From positions 434,001 to 498,000 of the forward strand of contig JAIBEX010000009.1 in NCBI GenBank assembly GCA_019459455.1: a stretch of DNA of 64,000 nucleotides. The letters run 5' to 3'. The stretch comes from Weeksellaceae bacterium (GTDB taxonomy: Bacteria; Bacteroidota; Bacteroidia; Flavobacteriales; Weeksellaceae). Both the position numbers and the translations under genes were made by a program. Under the pieces are notes generated by a model, which saw only the letters and a program-made list of their open reading frames with translations, was not told the DNA's origin and did not search any database. This document shows positions 16,942 through 25,865 of this stretch, in pieces (positions within the stretch are counted from its first letter, which is position 1; every line of letters starts with the position of its first letter).

Positions 16942-19428
16942 ATGAAAAAAACGATATTTTATATTTTCCTAATCTTTATTGTGCTGGCCTGTGCAGCAAA
17001 ACGACCCGAAAAACGTTCCCGTTTCCTGAAGGGGTTCTCCACAGAGTACAATACGCTTTTCAATGCGAAAGACGCACTGAATACAGAATTCAGCGACAGA
17101 ACGAAGGCTCACAAGGATAATTTTTATGCTCCGTACATCAATCTGCTGACATACGAAGAACAGCCTGTTGGTAGTGAGATTGGACAGTCGGCTGTATTTG
17201 CTGAGTCCGCAATGGGTAAGAATGCAGCATTCGGAACCGTTGCAGCGCCGGGACAACCCGCCTCTGAAGATAAAGGCGCAACCATTCTGGAGATTGCAGA
17301 AGCAAAAGCGCTGAAAACCATAGATAAATATTCAGTTATCAGGGACGGGCAGGAAAAAAATGACAAAATATTTGATGCCTATATAACGCTGGCACAGTCC
17401 CGAATCTACATGGGAAAATATTTGCAGGCGCTGGATGCGCTGAATACTGTGTTCGTTAAGATGAAAGACGACAAAAGGCTTCCACTTGCAAAGATCTATC
17501 AGGGTCTTGCATATGCTAAGATGAAGGATTATTTTAAAGCCAATGAAATTTTTGTCAATCTGAAAACCAAAGACCTTAAGAAGGATTACCAGAAACTTTT
17601 GGGTATCTATTATTCGGAATCTCTTCTGGAATCAGGAAAAAAAGATGCTGCTATCGCAGAACTTGGGGATGCATTTGAAGTAAACGGCAACAGAAAACTG
17701 AAGAGCCGCATCGCATTTTTGAGGGGCCAGATTCTGGCAAGCCAGGGTAAGACAGTGGAGGCACGTGAAAGTTTTGTTTCTGCTTATAAATTTTCCAATG
17801 ATTTTGAATTTGAGGTGAAATCCCAGGTTGAAATTGCCAAAACCTACAACAGCAAAGACGACTACACCGGGGCAAAAAAATATTTGGAAGGAATCAGTAA
17901 AAAAGGAACCTATGCTTCCCGAAAAAATGAGTTCTATTACGCACTGGGTCTCATGGCTGCAAATGCCGGTAAAAAAGAGGAAGCTAAGGAATACTTTATG
18001 AAATCACTGGCAGAAAAAGTATCAGATCCGCAAATCCGCGGACTCAGCTATTATGAAATAGGAAGGGGCTATCTGAATGAAAATGAGTACATCGCTGCAG
18101 GAGCCTATTATGATTCTGCCATTACAGCGATGACCTACGAACCTACCCGGGTGGTTCTTCAGGAGCAGTCGAACAACATCAAGAAGCTGGCAAAAAACTA
18201 TTATTTGGTCAAAAAGAATGACAGTATGCTCGCTTTGGCTAAAATGACCGAACCCGACCGTATTGCCTACTTCAACAAATACATCGAGGCCATAAAACTC
18301 AAAGAGGAAGCGGCAGAACGCGAAAGGACCAGGGAAGAACGCAGTAAGGGTTTTGATACCGGAGACTATTCCGCCAATTCAATATTTGCCGGACAAACCG
18401 CCTCTTTTGAGGATTTTGGAACTTCCAGCAAAGGTTTTTATTTTGGCAATACCAATACAGTTTCCAAAGGTTCCTCGGAATTCAAACAGATTTGGGGGAC
18501 CCGCACTTTATCTGACAACTGGCGGTACTCAGCGAAAATGTCCTCTCTGGAAGATGCTAAAAATGAGGCGCTGGGGATTACCTCCGTTGCGGATCCACGA
18601 CGCTTTGAGCCTTCTTTCTATATAGAGAAAATTCCAAGGGATGCTGGTTCGCTGGCCCAACTTAAAAAAGACAGGGACACCGCATCGCTGGGAATGGGCA
18701 TCATGTATGATGATTATTTTTCGAATACGGCCCTTTCAACGAAAACGCTGTATGATTTGGTAGACAACAGACCTGAGGAGAAGGTGATGCTGCAGGCACT
18801 TTATGAAATCTTTGCGATGAATTATGAAAAGAACCCTTCTGCTTCCGAACGGGCAAAACAGATCTTACTTACAGACTATCCTTACAGTTCCTACGCAGAG
18901 TTTGCACGTAATCCAAGAAACAGCAGCTTTGTAAAATCCAATGTAGATGCTGAAAACGCTTATCAAACTGCTTTTACACTCTATGAAGGTGAACGGTTTG
19001 ATGAAAGCAGGCAGATGCTTGAACAGTCGGTCGCCCGCTTCCCGAATGATGCCCTGATCCCAAAATTCGCACTGCTTAATGCATTCATTGCAGGAAAAAC
19101 GAGTGGAAAAGAGGTCATGATTCTCCAGCTGGAACAAATCGCACTGAACTACGAGAAAACGCCGGAGGGTGAGCGGGCTAAACAGATGCTCATCTGGCTG
19201 AAAAGTGATTTGCAGGTGCAGATGACCGATGACCGCGGTAATGTTTTGAAGCAGCCCCAGAAGCCTGCTGAAAATAATGTCCCCGCCTTTGGAACCAATC
19301 CACCTAATGTCTCACAAAAGGAAATCGAGCAGAAACAGGCTGAAGAAGAAATGCAGAAAGTGATACAACAGAAGGAGGAGATACGCCGGCAAGAGGAAGG
19401 CCAAAACAAACCGAAAGGAAAAAAATAG
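16942..19428 (+). CDS. Type IX secretion/gliding periplasmic lipoprotein PorW/SprE-like
   Basis: From the ATG at 16942 the protein has 828 residues; an upstream ATG (16852) would bury the signal sequence, so it is rejected. A lipoprotein signal (KKTIFYIFLIFIVLAC) gives Cys at about 17. Then come many TPR-like helical repeats (for example DYFKANEIFVNLKTKDLKK, KYLQALDALNTVFVKM), and a Glu/Gln/Lys-rich C-terminal tail that may be disordered. The start STEYNTLFNAKDAL resembles SprE/PorW, the TPR lipoprotein needed for type IX secretion and gliding in Flavobacterium. The family call is from memory of the family's layout and is moderate. It is followed by a clear terminator. Confidence 0.75.
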   Translation: MKKTIFYIFLIFIVLACAAKRPEKRSRFLKGFSTEYNTLFNAKDALNTEFSDRTKAHKDNFYAPYINLLTYEEQPVGSEIGQSAVFAESAMGKNAAFGTVAAPGQPASEDKGATILEIAEAKALKTIDKYSVIRDGQEKNDKIFDAYITLAQSRIYMGKYLQALDALNTVFVKMKDDKRLPLAKIYQGLAYAKMKDYFKANEIFVNLKTKDLKKDYQKLLGIYYSESLLESGKKDAAIAELGDAFEVNGNRKLKSRIAFLRGQILASQGKTVEARESFVSAYKFSNDFEFEVKSQVEIAKTYNSKDDYTGAKKYLEGISKKGTYASRKNEFYYALGLMAANAGKKEEAKEYFMKSLAEKVSDPQIRGLSYYEIGRGYLNENEYIAAGAYYDSAITAMTYEPTRVVLQEQSNNIKKLAKNYYLVKKNDSMLALAKMTEPDRIAYFNKYIEAIKLKEEAAERERTREERSKGFDTGDYSANSIFAGQTASFEDFGTSSKGFYFGNTNTVSKGSSEFKQIWGTRTLSDNWRYSAKMSSLEDAKNEALGITSVADPRRFEPSFYIEKIPRDAGSLAQLKKDRDTASLGMGIMYDDYFSNTALSTKTLYDLVDNRPEEKVMLQALYEIFAMNYEKNPSASERAKQILLTDYPYSSYAEFARNPRNSSFVKSNVDAENAYQTAFTLYEGERFDESRQMLEQSVARFPNDALIPKFALLNAFIAGKTSGKEVMILQLEQIALNYEKTPEGERAKQMLIWLKSDLQVQMTDDRGNVLKQPQKPAENNVPAFGTNPPNVSQKEIEQKQAEEEMQKVIQQKEEIRRQEEGQNKPKGKK

Positions 19429-19432
19429 ATTG

Positions 19433-19466
19433 AAAAAAGCGAAGAACTGCTCTTCGCTTTTTTTTT
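19433..19466 (+). terminator. Terminator after the SprE-like gene
   Basis: GCGAAGA (19439-19445), loop ACTGC, TCTTCGC (19451-19457), then nine T. It extends with A-T pairs on the outside, and lies five bases after the stop codon. Confidence 0.85.
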
Positions 19467-19527
19467 GCCTTGGTCATCGTGTTTTTAGTGTTTACGCTGC
19501 CTGCGACCTGCAATTTTCAGTGATGGC

Positions 19528-20202
19528 TCAGGATGATTTCTTCTTCACACCCTGAAAATCTTTCAGATAAAAAGGTTCAAAATAGGCTACATCCTCAAAA
19601 TCACCTTTGCTGAATTTTTCCACCGATTTTTTTATAAGGTATTTCGCTGATGGATATATTATATCACTATAATCTGCTAACGGTAGCTGAAGGATTTCCT
19701 TTGCCTTTGTAGCACCATCGCCCACAATGAGTACTTTCCTGTCGCGGAATTCTTCAAAAGATGCATCATACAGGATTTTCGCCTCTGTATTCCTGAGCAG
19801 CACGCCGGAATTTCCATCATAGATAGCAGTATAGACCTCCATACGCCTTGCATCGACCATTGGAATAATATAATCATAATCACCACCTAAAAAGGGCTCT
19901 ATCATCGTCTCAAGTGAATTTACCGCTATCAGGGGGATGCTTAATCCAAAACAGAACCCTTTTGCGGAAGATGCGGCAATACGGAGTCCGGTGTACGAGC
20001 CAGGGCCCATACCCAGGGAAACAGCGTCCAGATCCTTCAGGGTGATTTCGGCTCCTTCCAGTGCCCATTCTACAAAGGTGTGCAGGCTTTCTGACTGTTT
20101 ATAGTTTTCCGAGACTTCTTCACAAAGACAAAGCAGTTCCTTACCATCAGAAATGGCAACAGAACAGTTTTTAGAAGAGGTTTCAATGTGGAGGATTTTC
20201 AT
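19528..20202 (-). CDS. tsaB: tRNA threonylcarbamoyladenosine biosynthesis protein TsaB
   Basis: The 224-residue protein starts MKILHIETSSKNCSVAI, the ASKHA opening of TsaB, with LGMGPGSYTGLRIA at about 63-76, the family signature. TsaB partners TsaD and TsaE in making t6A37 on ANN-reading tRNAs. It has no catalytic metal site, as expected. It is the last leftward gene of the segment but has its own -7 box four bases before the ATG, pointing to a leaderless transcript. The last residues are basic (GVKKKSS). Confidence 0.92.
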   Translation of the reverse strand: MKILHIETSSKNCSVAISDGKELLCLCEEVSENYKQSESLHTFVEWALEGAEITLKDLDAVSLGMGPGSYTGLRIAASSAKGFCFGLSIPLIAVNSLETMIEPFLGGDYDYIIPMVDARRMEVYTAIYDGNSGVLLRNTEAKILYDASFEEFRDRKVLIVGDGATKAKEILQLPLADYSDIIYPSAKYLIKKSVEKFSKGDFEDVAYFEPFYLKDFQGVKKKSS

Positions 20203-20206
20203 GCAG

Positions 20207-20214
20207 CAAATTTA
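20207..20214 (-). promoter_or_regulatory. -7 promoter box (TAAATTTG) abutting tsaB start
   Basis: Perfect TAnnTTTG on the reverse strand with only four bases (CTGC) before the ATG at 20202; predicted transcription start coincides with the start codon. Confidence 0.55.
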
Positions 20215-20253
20215 GTAAAACCAAAACACTCTCATCAGATGCAGAAATGGAAT

Positions 20254-21006
20254 TTATAGATTTTTATAAACCGTCCGCGGCTCGCTTTGTGCCTGTGGAT
20301 ATATGGTCAGGTCAGATATTGCAACATGTTGCGGTGCACTGATACAATAGAAAATAGCATCTGCAATATCAGCCGGTTCAAGTGCCTTGTATCCCTGATA
20401 AACGCCCTGCGCCCTCTTATCGTCTCCTTTGAAACGGACTTTTGAGAAATCGGTTTGCACGAGTCCCGGCTGAATGTTGGTTACCTTCATCCCAAACTCC
20501 GTAAGTTCCAGCCGCATGCCTTCGGAAATGACATCCACGGCTCTCTTAGAGGCGCAGTACACCACTCCATTCGCATACGTCTGTCTTGCGGCCACCGAAG
20601 AAATATTCACAATATGTCCGGTCTTTCTTGCCTGCATACCAGGAATGATAAGTTTTGAAACATACAGGATTCCCTTCACGTTTCCGTCCAACATAGCATC
20701 CCAGTCTTCAATATTCCCATCAGCAAGCGGTTCCAGGCCGTGGGCGTTGCCTGCATTGTTGATGAGGACATCAATGTCTTTCCAGTTTTCTGGCAGTGAA
20801 CGGATTGCCGATTGCACTTCACTGAAATTCCTTTGGTCAAAGCCAAGGGTGTGGATTTCCGCGTAGGCTGAAAGTTCTTTTTTAACCTCTTCCAGAATAG
20901 CCTTGCGCCGGCCGCAGATGATGATTCTGAAACCGTTCTTTGCCATAAGCGTTGCTGTGGCTTTGCCAATTCCGGAGGTGGCGCCCGTGATGAATGCAGT
21001 TTTCAT
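20254..21006 (-). CDS. SDR family NAD(P)-dependent oxidoreductase
   Basis: The 250-residue protein begins MKTAFITGATSGIGKATA with the TGxxxGIG cofactor motif, then NNAGN at about 87-91, catalytic Ser in NISSV and YxxxK in VYCASKRAV. The R-R at about 33-34 (CGRRKA) suggests NADPH. It resembles the YdfG-type 3-hydroxy acid dehydrogenases, but the substrate cannot be fixed from sequence. It follows the yraN gene by 24 bases in a leftward cluster and has no strong own promoter. Confidence 0.85.
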   Translation of the reverse strand: MKTAFITGATSGIGKATATLMAKNGFRIIICGRRKAILEEVKKELSAYAEIHTLGFDQRNFSEVQSAIRSLPENWKDIDVLINNAGNAHGLEPLADGNIEDWDAMLDGNVKGILYVSKLIIPGMQARKTGHIVNISSVAARQTYANGVVYCASKRAVDVISEGMRLELTEFGMKVTNIQPGLVQTDFSKVRFKGDDKRAQGVYQGYKALEPADIADAIFYCISAPQHVAISDLTIYPQAQSEPRTVYKNL

Positions 21007-21030
21007 TAATATTTGAAATAAAAATTATAT

Positions 21031-21402
21031 TTAATTCGCGTCCATTGCTTCAAAGGCGCTTTCGATGTGGGTTATTTCCAGTTTTCCTGTAGCGTCCGGG
21101 AGGACGGAAATTATGTCAAACCGCACTTCCTCATTCCTGTTTTCCTGTTTCATAAACTCATCAGCAGCGGTGACGATAAGCCGCATTTTTTTCTTGTTTA
21201 CCGCTTCGTGAGGCTCAAAAAATGCATCCGAGGCGCGTGCCTTCACTTCAACCATGATTACAAGATCAGCGAAGCTGGCAATGATATCGATCTCCGCCTT
21301 CTGGTAGCGGAAATTACTCCTGATAATCCCATAGCCCTTGTCTTTCAGAAAGGCTTTAGCTAGTTCTTCGGCCAATTGTCCAAAGTCGTTATGTTCGGCC
21401 AT
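21031..21402 (-). CDS. YraN family (UPF0102) nuclease-like protein
   Basis: The 123-residue protein has the PD-(D/E)xK core of the UPF0102 family: E12/E13 in AEELAKAFL, YQKAEIDIIA (E37, D39) and VMVEVKARA (E52, K54), the usual EVK motif. The family is widespread, related to Holliday-junction/endonuclease folds, and its function is not settled. It starts ten bases after the ldcA stop and ends 24 bases before the SDR gene. Confidence 0.85.
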   Translation of the reverse strand: MAEHNDFGQLAEELAKAFLKDKGYGIIRSNFRYQKAEIDIIASFADLVIMVEVKARASDAFFEPHEAVNKKKMRLIVTAADEFMKQENRNEEVRFDIISVLPDATGKLEITHIESAFEAMDAN

Positions 21403-21412
21403 ATCATTGTTG

Positions 21413-22342
21413 CTAAAAACTGACTTTCACTTCCTCCCCAACTTCCATAGATATATTCGCTCCGATAATCAGCGGACGGTTATCATGAATATGTCCGTTT
21501 GGAAAGCCAAAAACAGCAGGAAAAGTATATTTTGAAATCCGTTCCGCTATGAGCTGGTAAGAGAATGCATCAAAACTTTCTTCGTAATTCTTATTCTCTT
21601 TTTCCTCTTCCATCAGGGTCATTCCGCCTACAATGAGTCCCTTTATCTTTCTGAAAACTCCGGCAAGCTCCAATGCCATCATCATACGGTCCAAGGCATA
21701 GAATTTCTCGCCGATGTCCTCAATAAAGAGGATTTTGTCCCTAAAGTCAAAGGTATAGGGCGTTCCCAACGACGCATAGATGAGTGCAAGGTTGCCGCCA
21801 ATAAGAGTACCTTCAGTAACACCCAATTTGTTATAGGGGTTTTTTTCTATTGTGTACGAAGGAAATTTTCCCTTCAGAATGTTAAATGTAAGCGCATAAC
21901 TTTCGTCGGAAACTCCGAAACTGGAAGTTTTAATAGTCTGCGCGTGAATGGAAGCGAAACTGTTCTTCAGGAGATAGCTTTGGATTACAGTGTTATCGGA
22001 ATACCCGATGTACCATTTCGGTTTCTTTCGGAATTCTGAAAGCTTCAGGTGTCCCAGTAAATGCTGACAGCCGTAACCTCCTCTCGAAGTCCAGATTGCC
22101 GACACTTCATCACTGTTGAGTGCCCAATTCATATCCGAAATCCTCTGCTTTTCCGTACCGGCATATTGATATCCGTGGGAGAATTTACTGTACAGGTATT
22201 TGCCCAAAACAGGCTCGTAACCATTTGATTCAATTAATTTTAGCCCATTTTTTATCTGGGATTCCTCTACTACTCCTGCAGGGGAAATGATGGCAATGCG
22301 GTCGCCTTTTGTCAGTGATTTGGGGAATATAATCGCTTTCAT
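21413..22342 (-). CDS. ldcA: LD-carboxypeptidase (peptidase S66 family)
   Basis: The 309-residue protein has the S66 opening LTKGDRIAIISPAG, and the catalytic triad region: nucleophile S115 in YIGYSDNTV, Glu in FIEDIGEK, and His in NGHIHDNRPLI. LdcA removes the terminal D-Ala from tetrapeptides during peptidoglycan recycling. A microcin-immunity MccF-type role is possible in the family but less likely in this cluster. It overlaps the LysE-type gene by four bases, so translation is coupled. Confidence 0.88.
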   Translation of the reverse strand: MKAIIFPKSLTKGDRIAIISPAGVVEESQIKNGLKLIESNGYEPVLGKYLYSKFSHGYQYAGTEKQRISDMNWALNSDEVSAIWTSRGGYGCQHLLGHLKLSEFRKKPKWYIGYSDNTVIQSYLLKNSFASIHAQTIKTSSFGVSDESYALTFNILKGKFPSYTIEKNPYNKLGVTEGTLIGGNLALIYASLGTPYTFDFRDKILFIEDIGEKFYALDRMMMALELAGVFRKIKGLIVGGMTLMEEEKENKNYEESFDAFSYQLIAERISKYTFPAVFGFPNGHIHDNRPLIIGANISMEVGEEVKVSF

Positions 22343-23022
22343 TCCTGCAGGTGTTTCTGTTCTGTTTTCTCTGCTTCTTCCAGTTTCCTGTCAAACTGAT
22401 TGAACATTTTAAAACTCTGTAAAAATATAAAAATGCTGAATCCCACTAGGATAAAGCCGACTCCTTTTCTGATTTGATTGGCAAGCCTTTCAGTCAGTTT
22501 ATAGTGAAACTGCTTGGCAAGAGAGATCTTCAGGAAATCAATAGCGAGGTAGGTTCCCACGACCAGCGCCATATATAAGAGAAACTCGTCCAGTTTTGGG
22601 TAAGCGTTGCGTACTGAAATAACCGTAAAAAGCCAGAAAAGAACTACGCCGATGTTGAGAATGTTAAAAAAAAAGCCATTCAGGAAGGTTTTTATATAAT
22701 TCTGACTGATCATCTTCTCCTCTCCAGCCAAATGCATTTTTGTCCGGGAAACAATCATGTACACCGCATAAATGAGGACGATAAAGGCCGTAATCCGGTA
22801 AAATCCCGGATGTTTGTCTATTATCTGAACCAAATCTCCGCTTGCGAAATATGCTGCAGCAATACAAATCACGTCCGCTAACAGTACTCCCATATCCAGG
22901 GCAAGGGCGTGTTTTGGACCACGCGAAAAACTGGTTTCAATAAGGAGAAAAAATATCGGTCCAATGAAGACCAAACTCAGCATCACCCCCAATCCAACTG
23001 CAGAAAATATAAGTTCAATCAT
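22339..23022 (-). CDS. LysE family transporter
   Basis: The 227-residue membrane protein has six predicted helices, with the family's N-terminal GVMLSLVFIGPIFFLLIETS (about 12-31) and an MGVLLADVICIA segment. LysE/RhtB proteins export amino acids. It ends in a charged tail (EEAEKTEQKHLQE). It starts 30 bases after the rnr stop and overlaps the ldcA start by four bases, so export of peptidoglycan-derived amino acids is conceivable but not shown. Confidence 0.8.
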   Translation of the reverse strand: MIELIFSAVGLGVMLSLVFIGPIFFLLIETSFSRGPKHALALDMGVLLADVICIAAAYFASGDLVQIIDKHPGFYRITAFIVLIYAVYMIVSRTKMHLAGEEKMISQNYIKTFLNGFFFNILNIGVVLFWLFTVISVRNAYPKLDEFLLYMALVVGTYLAIDFLKISLAKQFHYKLTERLANQIRKGVGFILVGFSIFIFLQSFKMFNQFDRKLEEAEKTEQKHLQE

Positions 23023-23052
23023 TATAAATGCAATTCCGTAAATGACGAAAGG

Positions 23053-25206
23053 TTAATCTACGATTTTGAAATCGAGTTGCTTAGCAATAAGATTGGCCTT
23101 CATCACTTTAATTTTAACGGTGTCTCCGAGCTGGAACTGACGTCCATGACGTGAGCCGTTCACTGCATGGCTTTTTGGGTCGTAGCTGTAGCTGTCATCA
23201 GTTAGGTCCCGAAGTTTAATGAGGCCTTCCGCACCGTTTTCCGGAATCTGAACCCAAAATCCAAATTCTGCAACCCCTGAAATAACACCCTCAAAGGTTT
23301 CACCCAGGTGTTTTTCCATAAATTTGACCTGCATGAACTTAATGCTGTCGCGTTCTGCATCGGCAGCGAGCCTTTCCATTGCCGAACAGTGCTTGGATTG
23401 CTCCTCGACATCGTTTTTATTTGGCGATTTGCCCCCATCCAGATAATGCTGAAGAATTCTGTGCGCAATTAAATCGGGGTACCTCCGGATAGGCGATGTA
23501 AAGTGGGAATAATACTCAAAGCCGAGACCATAGTGACCAATAGGATTGGTGGAATACACGGCTTTACTCATAGACCGCATAGCCAGGGTTTCTATCATAT
23601 TTTCTTCGGGCTTCCCCTTAACATTCTGCAAAAGCGTGTTCATGCTTTCCGTCACTCTTTTGGTATTCGCCAAATCCATTTTATAGCCAAATGTGGATAC
23701 AAAATCACGCAAGGATTCAAGTTTTGCCGGATCAGGATCATCGTGAATACGGTAGATAAAGGTATTGTTGGTTGGAGTTCCTTTCTTGTTGAGGGAAACA
23801 AATTCCGAAACCTTTCTGTTAGCCAGAAGCATGAATTCCTCAATGAGGTGATTGGAATCTTTGCTCATTTTGAAGTAAACGCCGATGGGTTCATTGTTTT
23901 CATCTAAGTTAAAGCGTACTTCACTTCTGTCGAAGGTGATAGCTCCATCCTTTATTCTCCTGTCTCTCAATATTTTAGCAAGGCGGTCGAAAACCAAGAT
24001 TTCCTCTGCCAGGTCACCTTCTCCGGTCTCTATCCTTTCCTGGGCTTCCTCATAGCTGAACCTTCTGTCGGAATGGATGACGGTTCTACCAAACCACTGT
24101 TTGTGGATCTCCGCATTATCGTCCATTTCAAAAACGGCGGAAAATGTATATTTATCTTCATTTGGGCGAAGTGAACAAACCCCGTTACTGAGGACCTCTG
24201 GCAGCATCGGTACTACCCTGTCAACAAGATATACTGAAGTTGCCCGGTTGTAAGCTTCCTCATCCAGCAGAGTGCCTGGAATCACATAATGTGACACATC
24301 GGCAATGTGGACACCAATTTCCCAGTTTCCGTTTTCCAGTTTCCTCAAAGAGATTGCATCATCGAAATCCTTCGCATCTTTTGGGTCAATTGTAAACGTG
24401 AGGGTTTCCCGCATATCCCACCGTTTTGCCACCTCACCCTCACGGACTTCACGGTCAATGGCGTTGGCCTCCCTTTCCACTTCTTCAGGAAATTCGTAGG
24501 GCAGACCGTATTCAGCAAGGATGGAATGTATTTCGGTTTCGTGCTCGCCGGGAGCTCCCAATACCTGGATAATCTCGCCCTCGGGGTTTTTGTCGCCGGC
24601 TTTCCAGCCCAGCATCCTCACAACCACCTTATCGCCATGCGAAGCTCCGTTGAACTTATCTTTTTTGACGAAGATATCGGTACTTACATTTTTTTTATCT
24701 GAAACAACAAAGCCGAATTCCTTGTGAGCTATATATTCCAGGGTTCCAACAAATTCGGTCCGTTTCCGGGTGATGACCTCCAGTACCGACCCTTCCATCT
24801 TCTTCCCTTTATACTGATAGGTTACCATAAGAACCGTATCTCCCTGCATGGCATCCTTCACGTTTTTAGAATGTACGAACACATCATCGTCCAGTTCCTC
24901 CACCTTAACATATGCGTTACCGCTCTGGTTGAAGTCGATGACACCTGTGAGCGTTCCTGCAATTTTTAGGTTGACGATATACTTTCCCTTCTCTACTTCC
25001 TGAACACGCTGATCGGCCAGCAGTTTGTGCAGCGCTTGCACCACCTGCTCCCTCTGACGCGGATTCTTATAGTCTATCCCATCAGCAATCTGCTTATAGT
25101 TATAGATTTTGGAGGATTGTTCGTTCATGAACTGGAGGATTCTCCTGCCTATTTCCTGAAGCTTGTGATTGTTCTTGTGCGATATAAATTTGCCTTCTTT
25201 TGCCAT
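23053..25206 (-). CDS. rnr: Ribonuclease R
   Basis: The 717-residue protein has an N-terminal winged-helix region (about 15-75), cold-shock domains (GTLTGVIDFNQSGNAYV and GTLEYIAHKEFGFVV), an RNB catalytic domain (DAKDFDDAISL, with the Asp cluster that holds Mg2+) and a C-terminal S1 domain (GVISGVAEFGFWVQIPE). RNase R digests structured RNA 3' to 5', including in ribosome quality control. It begins 28 bases after rpiB. Its length and domain order are normal. Confidence 0.95.
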   Translation of the reverse strand: MAKEGKFISHKNNHKLQEIGRRILQFMNEQSSKIYNYKQIADGIDYKNPRQREQVVQALHKLLADQRVQEVEKGKYIVNLKIAGTLTGVIDFNQSGNAYVKVEELDDDVFVHSKNVKDAMQGDTVLMVTYQYKGKKMEGSVLEVITRKRTEFVGTLEYIAHKEFGFVVSDKKNVSTDIFVKKDKFNGASHGDKVVVRMLGWKAGDKNPEGEIIQVLGAPGEHETEIHSILAEYGLPYEFPEEVEREANAIDREVREGEVAKRWDMRETLTFTIDPKDAKDFDDAISLRKLENGNWEIGVHIADVSHYVIPGTLLDEEAYNRATSVYLVDRVVPMLPEVLSNGVCSLRPNEDKYTFSAVFEMDDNAEIHKQWFGRTVIHSDRRFSYEEAQERIETGEGDLAEEILVFDRLAKILRDRRIKDGAITFDRSEVRFNLDENNEPIGVYFKMSKDSNHLIEEFMLLANRKVSEFVSLNKKGTPTNNTFIYRIHDDPDPAKLESLRDFVSTFGYKMDLANTKRVTESMNTLLQNVKGKPEENMIETLAMRSMSKAVYSTNPIGHYGLGFEYYSHFTSPIRRYPDLIAHRILQHYLDGGKSPNKNDVEEQSKHCSAMERLAADAERDSIKFMQVKFMEKHLGETFEGVISGVAEFGFWVQIPENGAEGLIKLRDLTDDSYSYDPKSHAVNGSRHGRQFQLGDTVKIKVMKANLIAKQLDFKIVD

Positions 25207-25234
25207 ATAATATTATTGTGTGTGTAGGTTTAAA

Positions 25235-25666
25235 TTAGCAGTATGAAATCTTATCTACCCTGTTCTGGTGCCTTCCGCCTTCAAAATCAGTGGTCAGGAA
25301 CCTTTCCACGATATCCAGAGCCAGTTCACTTGCAATAAACCTGGCAGGAAGCGAAATCATGTTGGCATTGTTGTGCTTTCTGGCCAATTCAGCAAGTTCG
25401 GGCATCCAGCAAAGTGCACACCTGATGTCCTGATGTTTATTGGCCGTCATCTGTACCCCGTTGCCGCTTCCGCAAATCAGAATTCCCAGCTCATTTTCGC
25501 CCTTTTCTACGGAAGTTGCCGAGGGATGGACGAAATCGGGATAATCTACCGACTCACCCGAAAAAGTACCGAAATCCTGGATCTCATATTTACTTCCGAA
25601 ATGCTTCTTGATGATTTCCTTATATTCAAAACCTGCATGATCGCAGGCAATAGCTATTTTTTTCAT
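25235..25666 (-). CDS. rpiB: Ribose-5-phosphate isomerase B
   Basis: The 143-residue protein opens MKKIAIACDHAGFEYKE and has the ILICGSGNGVQM active-site loop with Cys and the RCALCWM region, all typical of RpiB/LacAB isomerases. It interconverts ribose-5- and ribulose-5-phosphate in the pentose phosphate pathway. It is the first gene of the leftward cluster, with a promoter box 29 bases upstream. Confidence 0.92.
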   Translation of the reverse strand: MKKIAIACDHAGFEYKEIIKKHFGSKYEIQDFGTFSGESVDYPDFVHPSATSVEKGENELGILICGSGNGVQMTANKHQDIRCALCWMPELAELARKHNNANMISLPARFIASELALDIVERFLTTDFEGGRHQNRVDKISYC

Positions 25667-25695
25667 TTTACTCTTGTTATAACTTACAATTCTTA

Positions 25696-25703
25696 CAAAT
25701 TTA
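25696..25703 (-). promoter_or_regulatory. -7 promoter box (TAAATTTG) of rpiB
   Basis: Perfect TAnnTTTG on the reverse strand, 29 bases before the rpiB ATG, heading the rpiB-rnr-lysE-ldcA-yraN-SDR series. Confidence 0.6.
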
Positions 25704-25775
25704 ACATTATTAATATAAATGGAAATTTTTTACAGCCTAAATCTATTTCAACCTACACTAAATTTACCGGAAAAC

Positions 25776-25865
25776 CTAGCTCCCGCTAGTAATGCAAGCG
25801 GTTACACGCAACAGGACAGGAATCACCAGGAGCAAAAGGAGATATAGCAGACGGCGCTTGCCCAT
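25776..25865 (-). CDS. Possible small hydrophobic peptide (29 aa)
   Basis: I do not recognise this. The frame from ATG at 25865 to TAG encodes a 29-residue peptide: basic start MGKRR, a long hydrophobic stretch LLYLLLLLVIPVLL, then RVTACITSGS. It looks like a lone membrane anchor or signal sequence with a Cys (TAC) at the end of the hydrophobic part. The GC-rich composition here contrasts with the AT-rich flanks and fits coding or structured RNA. The frame is open upstream to a stop near 25930, with a TTG at about 25916 as another possible start. No good promoter box is seen. A non-coding or fortuitous open frame is equally possible. Confidence 0.3.
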   Translation of the reverse strand: MGKRRLLYLLLLLVIPVLLRVTACITSGS

